A stretch of DNA of 9,303 nt from Zavarzinia sp. (GCA_028694545.1 JAQVKV010000047.1:1-9303); one strand, 5' to 3'; positions 1-8,000 are shown, numbered from the stretch's first letter. Numbers and translations: made by a program. Notes: a model not told the origin generated them from the letters alone.

Positions 1-432
1 GCCCTGCTCGAGGCGCTCTCGGCGTCCACCGATGCGCGCGTTGCCGCCGTCGCCGCCTAGAGCTGGAAGGAAGCGCGTTACCACCTCTCGCACAGCGGAG
101 GCTGGGTCATCCGCCTCGGCGATGGTACCGATTACAGCCATGGCCGCATGCAGCAGGCGATCGATGCGCTCTGGCCCTATACCGGGGAACTTTTCGAGGC
201 TGCGGACGAGGATGCGGCCCTGATCGAGGCCGGCATCGCCGTCGACGGCGGCAGCCTGCGCCCGATCTGGCGACAACGCGTCATCGAGACCCTGGCGCGA
301 GCGGCCCTGACCGCCCCCGACGACCGCTTCATGCACAGTGGCGGACGCAAGGGCATCCACAGCGAGCATATGGGCCGCCTTCTCGCCGAGATGCAGCACA
401 TCCCGCGCAGCCATCCCGGAGCCCGTTGGTGA
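1..432 (+). pseudogene. paaC: paaC, 3' part, interrupted by an in-frame amber codon
   Basis: PaaC is the non-catalytic ferritin-like partner of PaaA in the PaaABCE phenylacetyl-CoA 1,2-epoxidase. The 5' end lies outside the window. Frame 1 reads 19 codons, a TAG at 58-60, then 123 codons to TGA at 430-432. The sequence on both sides is clearly PaaC: after the stop come KEARYHLSHSGGWVIRLGDG, then MQQAIDALWPYTGELFE, matching the conserved C-terminal half of the family. The residue replaced by the stop is normally Lys in the segment AA-K-S-x-KE, so a single A-to-T change (AAG to TAG) explains it. There is no frameshift. The stop falls near the middle of a normal protein of about 250 residues, and the first in-frame ATG after it is at 148, about 29 codons later. 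A real nonsense mutation would abolish the epoxidase. A sequencing or assembly error is an equally simple explanation, because the rest of the gene shows no decay. Confidence 0.88.
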
Positions 433-905
433 GCGCCGCCAGCGTCGTCGATATCCTGTCCTGGCTGGATGCGGTCAAGGATCCCGAGATCCCGGTACTT
501 TCGATCATCGATCTCGGCATCGTCCGGGCGGTGCGGCGGGACGGCGAATCCATCGTCGTCGTGATCACGCCGACCTATACCGGCTGTCCCGCGATGGGCG
601 TCATCGAGAAAGACATCCGGGACGTTCTCCAGGACCGCGGCATTGCCGGGGGGCGCGTCGAGATCAGCCTCGCGCCCGCCTGGACGACGGACTGGATGAC
701 GGCGCGGGGACGCGAGGCATTGCGCGAATACGGCATCGCCCCGCCGTCTCCCGGCGGCTGCCAGACCCTTCCGGGGCCCGTGGCATGCCCGCGCTGCGGC
801 TCCGGAGACACGTCCCTGCTCAGCCGCTTCGGATCGACCGCGTGCAAGTCCCTGTACCGCTGCGAGACCTGCCGCGAACCCTTTGACCACTTCAAATGCC
901 ATTGA
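429..905 (+). CDS. paaD: PaaD, phenylacetyl-CoA epoxidase maturation factor
   Basis: 158-residue PaaD. The N-terminal MIP18/DUF59-type domain has DPEIPVLSIIDLGIVR (residues 18-33) and the conserved TPTYTGCPAM with Cys53. The C-terminal metal-binding tail has CPRCG (C120, C123), then FGSTACKSLYRCETC (C139, C145, C148), then a terminal FKCH (C157). The family is needed for a working PaaABCE epoxidase and is thought to help Fe-S assembly, probably in PaaE. I chose GTG at 429. It gives a 4-base GTGA overlap with the paaC stop and sits 7 bases after a GGAG at 418-421. The upstream TTG at 426 is too close to that site. The overlap implies translational coupling to paaC, so the amber codon in paaC could also lower PaaD output. 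The length fits the family (about 165 residues in E. coli). Confidence 0.95.
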   Translation: MSAASVVDILSWLDAVKDPEIPVLSIIDLGIVRAVRRDGESIVVVITPTYTGCPAMGVIEKDIRDVLQDRGIAGGRVEISLAPAWTTDWMTARGREALREYGIAPPSPGGCQTLPGPVACPRCGSGDTSLLSRFGSTACKSLYRCETCREPFDHFKCH

Positions 906-912
906 GATCCCC

Positions 913-1983
913 ATGAGCACATTCCAAGCCCTGACGGTCGAAAGCGTGCGGCACGAAACGCGGGACGCCATCGTCGTCACCTTCGCCGTACCGCCTGACC
1001 GGGCCGGGGATTTCAGCTTCAACCAGGGGCAATATCTGACGCTCCGCGCCGACATCGACGGCGAGGACCTGCGGCGCAGCTATTCCATCTGTTCGGGCGT
1101 CGGCGACGGCGACCTGCGCATCGCGATCAAAAGGGTCGCGGGCGGGCGTTTCTCGACCTGGGCGCAGGACGCGCTGGTCGCCGGGCGCAGCATCGAGGTC
1201 ATGCCGCCCCAGGGCCGCTTCTTCGTGCCGGTGGATCCGGCGGCGGAGCGCCATTACGTCGGCTTCGCGGTCGGCAGCGGCATCACGCCGGTCCTCTCCA
1301 TCCTCAGAACCGTGCTGGCGGCCGAACCGAAAAGCCGCTTCACCCTGGTCTATGGCAATCGCGCCTCGTCGAGCGTGATGTTCGGCCAGGAGCTCGCCGA
1401 CCTGAAGGACGAATATCTCGAACGCCTGAGCATCATCCACGTCATGAGCCGCGAGCCGCAGGAGATCGACCTCTTCAACGGACGGATCGACGGCGCCAAG
1501 TGCCGCTCGATCATGACCCGCTGGCTGGCACCGGAAACGGTCGATTTCGCCTTCATCTGCGGGCCCGAGGACATGACCCGGGAGGTTGCGGAGACGCTGG
1601 CATCCCTCGGCATGCCGCGCGAGCGGATCAGGACGGAACTCTTCGGCGTCACCCGGGTCGCGGGCGCTGAGCGGAAGGTCGAGGCCGACGGCGAAACGAT
1701 CCGGGCGACCGCGATCATCGACGGCCGCGCCCTTGCCTTCGACATGAAGAAAGGGGCGGAGACATTGCTCGATGCCGCCCTGCGCCAGGGTATCGAACTC
1801 CCCTTCTCGTGCAAGGCCGGCGTCTGCTCGACCTGCCGGGCCCGCCTGGTCGAGGGCGACGTTGACATGGACGTCCATTTCGGGCTCGAGGACTACGAAA
1901 TCGCGAGAGGTTACATCCTGACCTGCCAGAGCTATGCCGCCTGCGACAGGTTGGTGGTCGATTTCGACGATCAGAATCACTGA
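913..1983 (+). CDS. paaE: PaaE, phenylacetyl-CoA epoxidase reductase subunit
   Basis: 356-residue FAD/2Fe-2S reductase that passes electrons from NADPH to the di-iron centre of PaaA in the PaaABCE complex. Domains in order: FAD-binding barrel with RRSYS (residues 54-58) and the flavin-contact region up to about 105; NAD(P)-binding domain with GSGITPV (121-127) and CGPEDM (216-221); C-terminal plant-type ferredoxin with cluster ligands C300, C305, C308 and C338 (C-x4-C-x2-C-x29-C). All expected residues are present and the length matches the E. coli protein. I took ATG 913, seven bases after the paaD stop, not the upstream in-frame ATG at 883 inside paaD. The earlier start would add ten residues unlike the family. 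The ribosome-binding site is weak (GAG at 904-906), which suggests coupling to paaD translation. Confidence 0.96.
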   Translation: MSTFQALTVESVRHETRDAIVVTFAVPPDRAGDFSFNQGQYLTLRADIDGEDLRRSYSICSGVGDGDLRIAIKRVAGGRFSTWAQDALVAGRSIEVMPPQGRFFVPVDPAAERHYVGFAVGSGITPVLSILRTVLAAEPKSRFTLVYGNRASSSVMFGQELADLKDEYLERLSIIHVMSREPQEIDLFNGRIDGAKCRSIMTRWLAPETVDFAFICGPEDMTREVAETLASLGMPRERIRTELFGVTRVAGAERKVEADGETIRATAIIDGRALAFDMKKGAETLLDAALRQGIELPFSCKAGVCSTCRARLVEGDVDMDVHFGLEDYEIARGYILTCQSYAACDRLVVDFDDQNH

Positions 1984-2003
1984 CAAGAACGACGAGGAAC
2001 GCC

Positions 2004-2798
2004 ATGGAAGACAATCAACCAGTCCTGCTGACCCGGCAGGACGGGGTCGCCACGATCACGCTGAACCGGCCCGACAAGATCAACGCCTTCAACGTCGCCA
2101 TGCATGAGATGCTGCGCGAGCATCTGGCCACGATCGTGGCGGATGGCGCCATTCGCGCGATCATCCTCACCGGTGCGGGGCGCGGCTTCTGCGCCGGCCA
2201 GGATCTCGCGGATCGGGCGACGAAACCCGGGGAAGCCCCGCCCGACCTCGGCCAGACCATCAAGACCTGGTACAACCCGCTCGTCCGCCGCCTGCGCGCT
2301 CTGCCCCTTCCCGTCATCGCCGCGGTCAACGGCATCGCCGCCGGGGCGGGCGCCAATCTGGCGCTGGCCGCCGACATCGTCATCGCCGGACGCTCGGCCA
2401 AATTCGGCCAGGCCTTCTGCAAGATCGGCCTGCTGCCCGACTGTGGCGGCACCTGGATCCTGCCCCGCCTGGTCGGTCAGGCCCGGGCCGCCGGCCTCGC
2501 CCTGACCGGCGACAACCTGTCCGCCGAAACGGCCCTCGAATGGGGCCTGATCTGGAAGGTGGTCGACGACGCGGCGCTCCTCGACGAGGCGACGAAGATG
2601 GCACGTCACATGGCGACCCAGCCGACCCTGGCGCTCGCCGCCATCAAGCAGGCGCTGCAGGTCTCGTCCACCCATACCCTCGACCAGCAGCTCGATCTCG
2701 AACGCGACCTTCAGCAGCACCTGGGCCGTACCCGCGACTATCGCGAGGGGATCGCCGCCTTCCTCGACAAGCGCCCCGCGCAGTTCACCGGGTGTTGA
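2004..2798 (+). CDS. paaG: PaaG, 1,2-epoxyphenylacetyl-CoA isomerase
   Basis: 264-residue crotonase-fold enzyme. PaaG converts the ring-1,2-epoxide of phenylacetyl-CoA to the oxepin-CoA, and is also credited with a later double-bond shift in the pathway. Crotonase oxyanion-hole segments are visible at GRGFCAGQDL (59-68) and GIAAGAGANLALAADI (110-125). The block GLLPDCGGTW (142-151) contains Asp146. Segments typical of PaaG rather than of general enoyl-CoA hydratases are YNPLVRRL (90-97), SAKF (131-134), LARH-like ARHMATQPT, LDQQLDLERDLQ, DYREGIAAFLDKR, and a C-terminal QFTG. ATG 2004 has AGGA at 1995-1998, five bases upstream. The gene follows paaE after 20 bases, so the epoxide-forming and epoxide-consuming steps are adjacent. 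paaF, which normally lies between them in E. coli, is absent here. Assignment to PaaG over PaaF is by motif recall, not alignment. Confidence 0.92.
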   Translation: MEDNQPVLLTRQDGVATITLNRPDKINAFNVAMHEMLREHLATIVADGAIRAIILTGAGRGFCAGQDLADRATKPGEAPPDLGQTIKTWYNPLVRRLRALPLPVIAAVNGIAAGAGANLALAADIVIAGRSAKFGQAFCKIGLLPDCGGTWILPRLVGQARAAGLALTGDNLSAETALEWGLIWKVVDDAALLDEATKMARHMATQPTLALAAIKQALQVSSTHTLDQQLDLERDLQQHLGRTRDYREGIAAFLDKRPAQFTGC

Positions 2799-2799
2799 G

Positions 2800-3234
2800 G
2801 TGACGCCCGTCGATCTGGCCTGGGCCTGCGCCCGGGCGATGTACGACCGGGACCCGACCTCGCGCCATCTCGGCATGAACATCGAGGACATGGGGCCCGG
2901 TAGCGCACGCGTATCGATGGTCGTCACGGCGGCCATGTCGAACGGCCACGGCACCGCCCATGGCGGCATGATCTTCGCGCTCGCCGACAGTGCCTTCGCC
3001 TTTGCCTGCAATGCCCGGAACGTCATGACCGTGGGCCAGAGCTGCACCATCACCTATCTGACGCCCGCCCACGTCGGGGAAACCCTGTCCGCCGTCGCCG
3101 TGGAGACCGCGCTCGCCGGCCGCAACGGCATCTACGACGTCGCGGTGACGGGACAGGACGGCAGGATCGTCGCCACCTTCCGCGGCCAGTCGGCCGCGCT
3201 CAGAAACAGCGTCATCAACGAGGAAACCCCATGA
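2800..3234 (+). CDS. paaI: PaaI, hotdog-fold acyl-CoA thioesterase
   Basis: 144-residue hotdog thioesterase. PaaI hydrolyses hydroxylated phenylacetyl-CoA dead-end products and frees trapped CoA. The diagnostic block is [20 protein letters not shown] (residues 48-67): the HGG turn, followed by Asp63 on the long helix, which corresponds to the catalytic Asp of E. coli PaaI. ACN follows in the same helix, and SCTITYLTP matches the next strand. The start is GTG at 2800, one base after the paaG stop. It gives a normal family length and the expected N-terminal helix ([11 protein letters not shown]). No separate Shine-Dalgarno is visible, so translation probably depends on ribosomes finishing paaG. 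The stop overlaps the paaJ start by four bases (ATGA, 3231-3234). Confidence 0.93.
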   Translation: MTPVDLAWACARAMYDRDPTSRHLGMNIEDMGPGSARVSMVVTAAMSNGHGTAHGGMIFALADSAFAFACNARNVMTVGQSCTITYLTPAHVGETLSAVAVETALAGRNGIYDVAVTGQDGRIVATFRGQSAALRNSVINEETP

Positions 3235-4436
3235 CCGAAGCCTTCATCTGCGGTGGTGTCCGAACGCCCATCGGCCGCTATGCCGGTGCTCTTTCGAGCG
3301 CTCGCGCCGACGATCTCGCGGCGCTGCCCATCAGGGAACTGATGGCGCGCCATCCGACGGTCGACTGGGCGGCGCTGGACGACGTCATCCTCGGCTGCGC
3401 CAATCAGGCCGGCGAGGACAATCGGAACGTCGCCCGCATGGCCGCCCTGCTCGCCGGTCTCGGCGAGAGCGCGCCTGGCACCACGGTGAACCGCCTCTGC
3501 GGCTCGGGGCTGGACGCCGTCGCGATCGCGGCGCGCGCGGTCAAGGCCGGTGAAGGCGATCTCTTCGTCGCCGGCGGCGTCGAGAGCATGAGCCGGGCGC
3601 CCTTCGTCATGCCCAAGGCGACCGGTGCCTTCGCCCGTGACAATGCCGTCTACGACACCACGATCGGCTGGCGCTTTGTCAACAAGCTGCTCGAACGCCG
3701 GTTCGGCATCGATTCCATGCCCGAGACGGCCGAGAATGTCGCCGCCGAATTCGGCATTTCCCGCGCCGACCAGGACCGTTTCGCCGTCACCTCCCAACAG
3801 CGGGCCGGGGTGGCGATGAGCAACGGCCGCTTCGAGCGCGAGATCGTTCCGGTCACCCTGTCCGCGCGCAAGGGGGACCCGGTCAAGGTCACGCAGGACG
3901 AGCACCCGCGCCCCGCGACGACCCTCGAAGCCCTGGCCAAACTGCCCACCCCGTTCCGTCCGAACGGCAGCGTGACGGCGGGCAATGCCTCCGGCGTGAA
4001 CGATGGCGCGGCGGCCCTGATCGTCGCTTCGGCGGAAGGCATGCGGCGCCATGGTCTGACACCGATCGCCCGGGTCGTCGGCGCGGCGACGGCGGGTGTT
4101 CCACCCCGGATCATGGGCATCGGCCCCGCCCCCGCCAGCCAGAAACTGCTCGCGCGGCTCGGCCTCGGCATCGCGGACATCGACATCGTCGAACTCAACG
4201 AAGCCTTCGCGGCGCAGGGCCTCGCCGTGTTGCGCCAGCTCGGCCTGCCCGACGACGCGGAGCACGTCAACCCGAACGGCGGCGCCATCGCCCTTGGCCA
4301 TCCGCTGGGCATGAGCGGCGCGCGCCTCGCCCTGACCGCCGCGATCGAACTCGAGCTGCGCCAGGCCAGGCGGGCCCTCTGCACCATGTGCATCGGCGTC
4401 GGCCAGGGGATCGCCATGGTGATCGAACGTCCCTGA
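3231..4436 (+). CDS. paaJ: PaaJ, 3-oxoadipyl-CoA / 3-oxo-5,6-dehydrosuberyl-CoA thiolase
   Basis: 401-residue thiolase, the same length as E. coli PaaJ. The enzyme cleaves two beta-ketoacyl-CoA intermediates of phenylacetate degradation and releases acetyl-CoA each time, ending in succinyl-CoA. Catalytic residues are in place: nucleophile Cys90 in [10 protein letters not shown] (87-96), NEAFA from Asn323, His357 in [11 protein letters not shown], and Cys387 in CIGVGQG near the C-terminus. Also seen are [10 protein letters not shown] and [14 protein letters not shown], typical of degradative thiolases. The start ATG at 3231 overlaps the paaI stop and has an AGGA at 3221-3224. It is the last gene before a strong terminator. 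PcaF of the beta-ketoadipate pathway is nearly the same enzyme; the paa context favours PaaJ. Confidence 0.94.
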   Translation: MTEAFICGGVRTPIGRYAGALSSARADDLAALPIRELMARHPTVDWAALDDVILGCANQAGEDNRNVARMAALLAGLGESAPGTTVNRLCGSGLDAVAIAARAVKAGEGDLFVAGGVESMSRAPFVMPKATGAFARDNAVYDTTIGWRFVNKLLERRFGIDSMPETAENVAAEFGISRADQDRFAVTSQQRAGVAMSNGRFEREIVPVTLSARKGDPVKVTQDEHPRPATTLEALAKLPTPFRPNGSVTAGNASGVNDGAAALIVASAEGMRRHGLTPIARVVGAATAGVPPRIMGIGPAPASQKLLARLGLGIADIDIVELNEAFAAQGLAVLRQLGLPDDAEHVNPNGGAIALGHPLGMSGARLALTAAIELELRQARRALCTMCIGVGQGIAMVIERP

Positions 4437-4459
4437 GATCCCCTCGTTCATCCGGGGGC

Positions 4460-4494
4460 GGCTGGCCACCTCGTCGTGAGGGGCCGGCCTTTTT
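4460..4494 (+). terminator. Intrinsic terminator of the paa operon
   Basis: The stem 4460-4467 (GGCTGGCC) pairs with 4482-4489 (GGCCGGCC) with one G-U pair. After a one-base bulge, the inner stem 4469-4472 (CCTC) pairs with 4478-4481 (GAGG) around the loop GTCGT. Five Ts follow at 4490-4494. It begins 24 bases after the paaJ stop and marks the 3' end of this operon, so paaK or other genes are not co-transcribed downstream. Confidence 0.9.
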
Positions 4495-4533
4495 CTTGTC
4501 CGCTGTCCGGTGACGGGGGTGGTGTCTCGACAT

Positions 4534-4575
4534 AAAAAGAGGGAGACGACGACATGTTGCGCATCGTCGTCTCCC
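4534..4575 (-). terminator. Intrinsic terminator of the minus-strand transport operon
   Basis: A perfect 12-bp inverted repeat (4541-4552 with 4564-4575, arm GGGAGACGACGA) encloses an 11-base loop. Read on the minus strand, the stem is followed by TC and then a run of five Ts (A-run at 4534-4538 on the plus strand). It lies 85 bases beyond the stop of the DUF1329 gene and faces the paa terminator, with only about 40 bases between them. Confidence 0.88.
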
Positions 4576-4622
4576 AGTGACCTGGGGGGAGGCCCAGGAG
4601 GAAAGCAAGCCGAGGAAAGAAT

Positions 4623-4649
4623 GGGCGGCGCGCTTTCCGAACGCCGCCC
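4623..4649 (-). other. Hairpin just behind the DUF1329 gene
   Basis: The 8-bp perfect stem GGGCGGCG (4623-4630) pairs with CGCCGCCC (4642-4649) around an 11-base loop, starting 10 bases after the minus-strand stop. It has no proper T-run on the minus side (CATTCTTTCC), so it may be a weak first terminator or a 3'-end stabiliser. A smaller hairpin, CCTGGG/CCCAGG, lies between it and the main terminator at 4581-4598. Confidence 0.55.
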
Positions 4650-4659
4650 TGGCAGGCGA

Positions 4660-6078
4660 TTACTTGTAGTCGCGGAGCTGGTCGATATCGAACAGGCTGG
4701 GGGTCGGGTTGGTTTCGAGGTTCTCCCAGCGGGATTCCATTTCGAGCCAGGTGATGCGCTTCGAGATCACGTTCCAGAGGGCGACTTGGCGCCACTGGGC
4801 CTGCCCGGTCCGGGGGGTCCAGTCGCGGCTGTCGTACCAGACGCGCATCAGGTTGCCGCGGGCGTCGTAGAACTCGTTGGCGACCGGGTAATAGAACTCC
4901 TTGTCCAGGTAGAAGCGGCGCTTGGAGTAGATGTATTTGCCGGTCTTGTCGGTGATCTCGAGGATGATCACCGGGCGCAGTTCAAGCTCGACGGTGTCGA
5001 CGGCACAGGAGCCGTCACGCTGGGCGGCCTGGTAGAAATGGCCGGTCTGCGGGAAGCCGAGGGTCCAGCCCTCGCCGACGATTTTGTAGTCGAACCTGCC
5101 GGGGTCGGTCTTCACCCAATAGGCACGCCAGTCGTCCCAGATCAGCTCGAGGCCGGCGGCCAGCGGATCCTGGCCATCGGTGGCCGAGAGGATGCGGGTG
5201 CGCTTCAGCGTCGGCACGAAGACCTTGAAATCGTCTTCCTTCTTCGCGTCGGCGTAGCGCTTGCGCACGCCGGAGAGACCGCGCACGTCACGGGGATCGG
5301 TGAAGTAGACCGCACCGCCCTCGACCACGCCGTCCATGCCGCCGATGTCGCCGAAGGGGGCGACGTCCTTGCGGCCATGCATCTTCTGCCACCACAGTTC
5401 GGCCTTGTACTGGCGTTCCAGGCTGCCGCTGCTGTTGCAGACGTCCATCGTGATCGGATGGAAGTTCAGGTTGTCGTTGGCGATGCCGTGGGCGACGAAG
5501 GACCAGGTGGCTTCCAGACCGTTCTTCGGGTTGAGGAAGGGCATGGCGCCCTGGGTCGAGAGGGCGAAGGAGCCGTCGGGCATCAGCAGGTTGCCGTCGG
5601 GGGTGGCGTTAAAGGCCACGCCCTTGGCGGCTTCGGTCTGCTCGAGCGTGCCCTTCGGCATGTAGTAGGACGCGGTCGGCACGATCACCGCCTGCTTCCA
5701 GCCGAACCAGCCGCTATCCTTGAAGCGCTCGGCGAGCGCCGGCAGGATGTAGGGCTTCAGCCATTCGGCATCGACGTTGGACGCGTTGATCACGGTGCCG
5801 GGCTTCAGCTCCGGCGGCAGGTTGGCGCCAGCCAGCAGGCCCGGCGCGTCATAGCCGCGCAACGCCGACCAGCGCTTGGCGATGGCGAGCGCCTCGGGCG
5901 AGCCGAGCGCGTCGACGAATTTGGAACGGCCGTTGCCTTCGCCATTCTGGGCGATGAAGGCTTTCCAGGCGGCGACGCCATCCTCCGGATTGGCCAGCGC
6001 GACCGAGGACGCGCCGAGCGTGGCGCCTCCCAAGGCCAGGGCGGCGACGATGCCGGTCGCCATGGATCTGATCTTCAT
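4660..6078 (-). CDS. DUF1329 family periplasmic protein
   Basis: 472-residue exported protein that I place in the DUF1329 family (LolA/LolB-like fold by family knowledge). A Sec signal peptide is clear: MKIRSMATG, a hydrophobic core, and a likely cleavage after A27-L28-A29. The mature protein then starts NPEDGVAAWK. There is no lipobox Cys, so it should be soluble in the periplasm. Family-like features are the central FVPTLKRTRILSATDGQDP segment, the WDDWRAYWVKTDPGRFDYKI stretch and the aromatic C-terminal part (YSKRRFYLDKEFYYPV). Only two cysteines are seen in the mature chain (C214, C358). The start at 6078 has a strong GGGAGGA ribosome site at 6083-6089. It follows the DUF1302 gene after 44 bases, the usual pairing of these two families. 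Its biochemical role is not established; a periplasmic carrier of a hydrophobic ligand is an inference. Confidence 0.85.
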   Translation of the reverse strand: MKIRSMATGIVAALALGGATLGASSVALANPEDGVAAWKAFIAQNGEGNGRSKFVDALGSPEALAIAKRWSALRGYDAPGLLAGANLPPELKPGTVINASNVDAEWLKPYILPALAERFKDSGWFGWKQAVIVPTASYYMPKGTLEQTEAAKGVAFNATPDGNLLMPDGSFALSTQGAMPFLNPKNGLEATWSFVAHGIANDNLNFHPITMDVCNSSGSLERQYKAELWWQKMHGRKDVAPFGDIGGMDGVVEGGAVYFTDPRDVRGLSGVRKRYADAKKEDDFKVFVPTLKRTRILSATDGQDPLAAGLELIWDDWRAYWVKTDPGRFDYKIVGEGWTLGFPQTGHFYQAAQRDGSCAVDTVELELRPVIILEITDKTGKYIYSKRRFYLDKEFYYPVANEFYDARGNLMRVWYDSRDWTPRTGQAQWRQVALWNVISKRITWLEMESRWENLETNPTPSLFDIDQLRDYK

Positions 6079-6122
6079 GCATTCCTCCCGTTGGTGGTTG
6101 CCTGTTTGAGGTCAGGTTGTCG

Positions 6123-8000
6123 TCAGAACTGATAGGTGAGCGAGAACTCGATCGCGTCGGCATTGTCGTAGAGGCCGAAGAGGCCCTGTTCGGTCTTGCC
6201 TTCGTAGTGGATGAGTTCGAGACGCGGCCGGATATTGTCGCCGAAGTAGTTGAAGTCGACGCGCTGGCGATAGGCGAAGCCCTCGTTCTGGAAGTCGTAG
6301 GCGGCCAGGCCCTCGAGATAGAGACGCCCCTGGTCCAGGGCCTTCCACCACAGGAAGGTGCCATAGGTCTGCACCGGATGGACCTTGGAACCGAAGGCCG
6401 CATAGGGCGACTGGAACATCAGGTCCTTCGAGTCCTCGGTGATGATGTTGAAGAGCTGGAAGCTGGTGAAGATCGAGCTTTCCTGGCCCTCCCAGAACGG
6501 CAGCCAGAGGAAGTAGTCGACGCCGAACATGACCGAGATCTGATCGCGGAAGGTCACACTCTCGTCGACGCTGGAGATCAGCGCGTCCGAACCATAGGCT
6601 TCGTTGCCGACATTGGTCGTCACCCGGTAGCGGTTGAACGGCTTGTCGAACTCGTAGGACGCTTCCATGCGGAACACGGGGGCGACGTCCTTCGGACCGA
6701 AGGCCAGTTCGACCATGTCCCGGGTGAAGGTCGCGCCCAGCAGCTTCTTCCGGTACTTGTAGTCCAGCTCGAAGTTGGTCGTGACCGAGCACAGCGGCGG
6801 CAGGATGCCGGTGGCGCAGCCGTAGAGGTTGATCCCGCTGCCGCCGAGCAGGGAACCGAGCGTGCCGAGCAACCCGCCCGACGTCAGGCGCATGGCGTCG
6901 AGGTAGCCGATGCCCGGCGCATGAACCAGGGTCTCCAGCATCGGCTGGCTGAGGGGCACGTTCAGGATGGCTTCGTCCGCGTTGTTCGTGGCGGAGCCGA
7001 CATGCAGGGTCGAGTCCCGCATCTTGACGATCGGCAGTTCCTGCCAGCCGTAATAGGCGTTCAGGGTGCCTTCGCCATGCAGCGCCTGGAATTTGAAGCG
7101 TGCCGCCAAAGTGGCGTCGGTCAGGGAGAACTCACGCGGCGTCACGTCCGAGAGATGGGCAGAGAAGTAGGGGATGCCCTTGCCCGAGACCGGATCGATC
7201 AGATAGGGGAAGGGGAAGCCGTAGAGCCCGCCGGACGTGGTGTCGCCCGGGGTCGGATTGTTGATGACGAACTGGTCATGATGGGTCTCGGGCATGAAGA
7301 TCAGCTCGAGGCCGGGCTTCGTCATGCCGAGCCATTCGAAGGGAGCGGCGATGCCGATCTCGTCGAAGTTCAGGTCGAGGGCGGCCATCCAGCTCGGGAT
7401 GCGGATCTCGTCGCTGTCGCCGAGCACGCCCTTCATGCGCAGGTCCTGGGCATGCAGCACGTCGAGCAGGCGGATGCCGTCCGACTGGCCCCAGCCGCGG
7501 ACGAACTTGCCGACCTTCAGGGCGTAACGATTGTAGTCGTCCGTGAACTTGACCGCCAGTTCCCGGATCATCTCGTCCTCGAAGTCGTCGAGGTAACGGT
7601 TCTGGTGGTCGACCGTATTGCCGAAGGGATCGTTCGCGCCGCCGCCCTTGCGGTTCATGTGATAGCCGTATTGCTCGGTCGCATTGTAGCTGTAGGGGTT
7701 CTGGATGCCGGAACCCATGAGGTCCGCGCCCCAGCTGTCGACCCAGTCGCCACGCAGCCAGAAGTTACCCGTCACGGCGATGTTGCGCGACGGTTTCCAG
7801 CTGATGTCCGTCTCGACGATGTAATTCGCCTGGGCGAGCTTCAGCATGCCGTCGGTCAGCTCGGAGTAGCCGAAGGCCACGCCCTGCTTCACCCGACCGC
7901 CGACGCTGACGTTGTCGAACCCTTCGGCCATGCCGGCCAGCGTGCCGGCTGCGGCACCGCCCAGGATCGTCGTCGTCAGCAGGATGTTCCACAGCTTCAT
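6123..8000 (-). CDS. DUF1302 family outer-membrane beta-barrel protein
   Basis: 625-residue outer-membrane protein that I assign to DUF1302. It has an N-terminal signal peptide (MKLWNILLTTTILGGAAAG, cleavage probably near A25), many alternating amphipathic strands rich in Tyr, Trp and Phe, and a C-terminal EFSLTYQF ending in Phe, the signature read by the BAM assembly machine. The segment KVGKFVRGWGQSDGIR resembles a conserved DUF1302 motif. I use ATG 8000, not the upstream in-frame start at 8126, because only the former begins with a signal peptide, and a GGGGGGA ribosome site precedes it (about 8004-8010). The extra 42 residues upstream come from read-through of the duplicated end of the transporter gene. 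Residues 375-404 form an unusual Gly/Leu-rich insert followed by the only two cysteines. Likely role: outer-membrane conduit or receptor for a hydrophobic compound; the substrate is unknown. Confidence 0.87.
   Translation of the reverse strand: MKLWNILLTTTILGGAAAGTLAGMAEGFDNVSVGGRVKQGVAFGYSELTDGMLKLAQANYIVETDISWKPSRNIAVTGNFWLRGDWVDSWGADLMGSGIQNPYSYNATEQYGYHMNRKGGGANDPFGNTVDHQNRYLDDFEDEMIRELAVKFTDDYNRYALKVGKFVRGWGQSDGIRLLDVLHAQDLRMKGVLGDSDEIRIPSWMAALDLNFDEIGIAAPFEWLGMTKPGLELIFMPETHHDQFVINNPTPGDTTSGGLYGFPFPYLIDPVSGKGIPYFSAHLSDVTPREFSLTDATLAARFKFQALHGEGTLNAYYGWQELPIVKMRDSTLHVGSATNNADEAILNVPLSQPMLETLVHAPGIGYLDAMRLTSGGLLGTLGSLLGGSGINLYGCATGILPPLCSVTTNFELDYKYRKKLLGATFTRDMVELAFGPKDVAPVFRMEASYEFDKPFNRYRVTTNVGNEAYGSDALISSVDESVTFRDQISVMFGVDYFLWLPFWEGQESSIFTSFQLFNIITEDSKDLMFQSPYAAFGSKVHPVQTYGTFLWWKALDQGRLYLEGLAAYDFQNEGFAYRQRVDFNYFGDNIRPRLELIHYEGKTEQGLFGLYDNADAIEFSLTYQF

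Noticed and set aside
58..60. TAG as pyrrolysine or a reassigned sense codon
   Set aside because: The replaced residue is Lys, which made this tempting, but nothing in the window supports a pyrrolysine system and no other gene has an internal TAG. Mutation or sequence error is simpler.
32..223. Short plus-strand frame of 63 codons overlapping the paaC stop
   Set aside because: It is low-complexity, rich in Arg, Pro, Ser and Ala, in the +2 frame over conserved PaaC sequence. It does not restore the PaaC frame.
883..912. Longer paaE start at ATG 883
   Set aside because: It would overlap the conserved C-terminal Cys tail of paaD and add ten residues not typical of PaaE. ATG 913 fits length and spacing.
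892..1986. Minus-strand open frame of 364 codons opposite paaE
   Set aside because: paaE is complete with all FAD, NAD(P) and 2Fe-2S residues. The antisense frame has no domain and is a composition effect.
4510..6132. Plus-strand open frame of 540 codons opposite the DUF1329 gene
   Set aside because: It runs through both terminator hairpins, has no family resemblance, and mirrors the codon pattern of the minus-strand gene.
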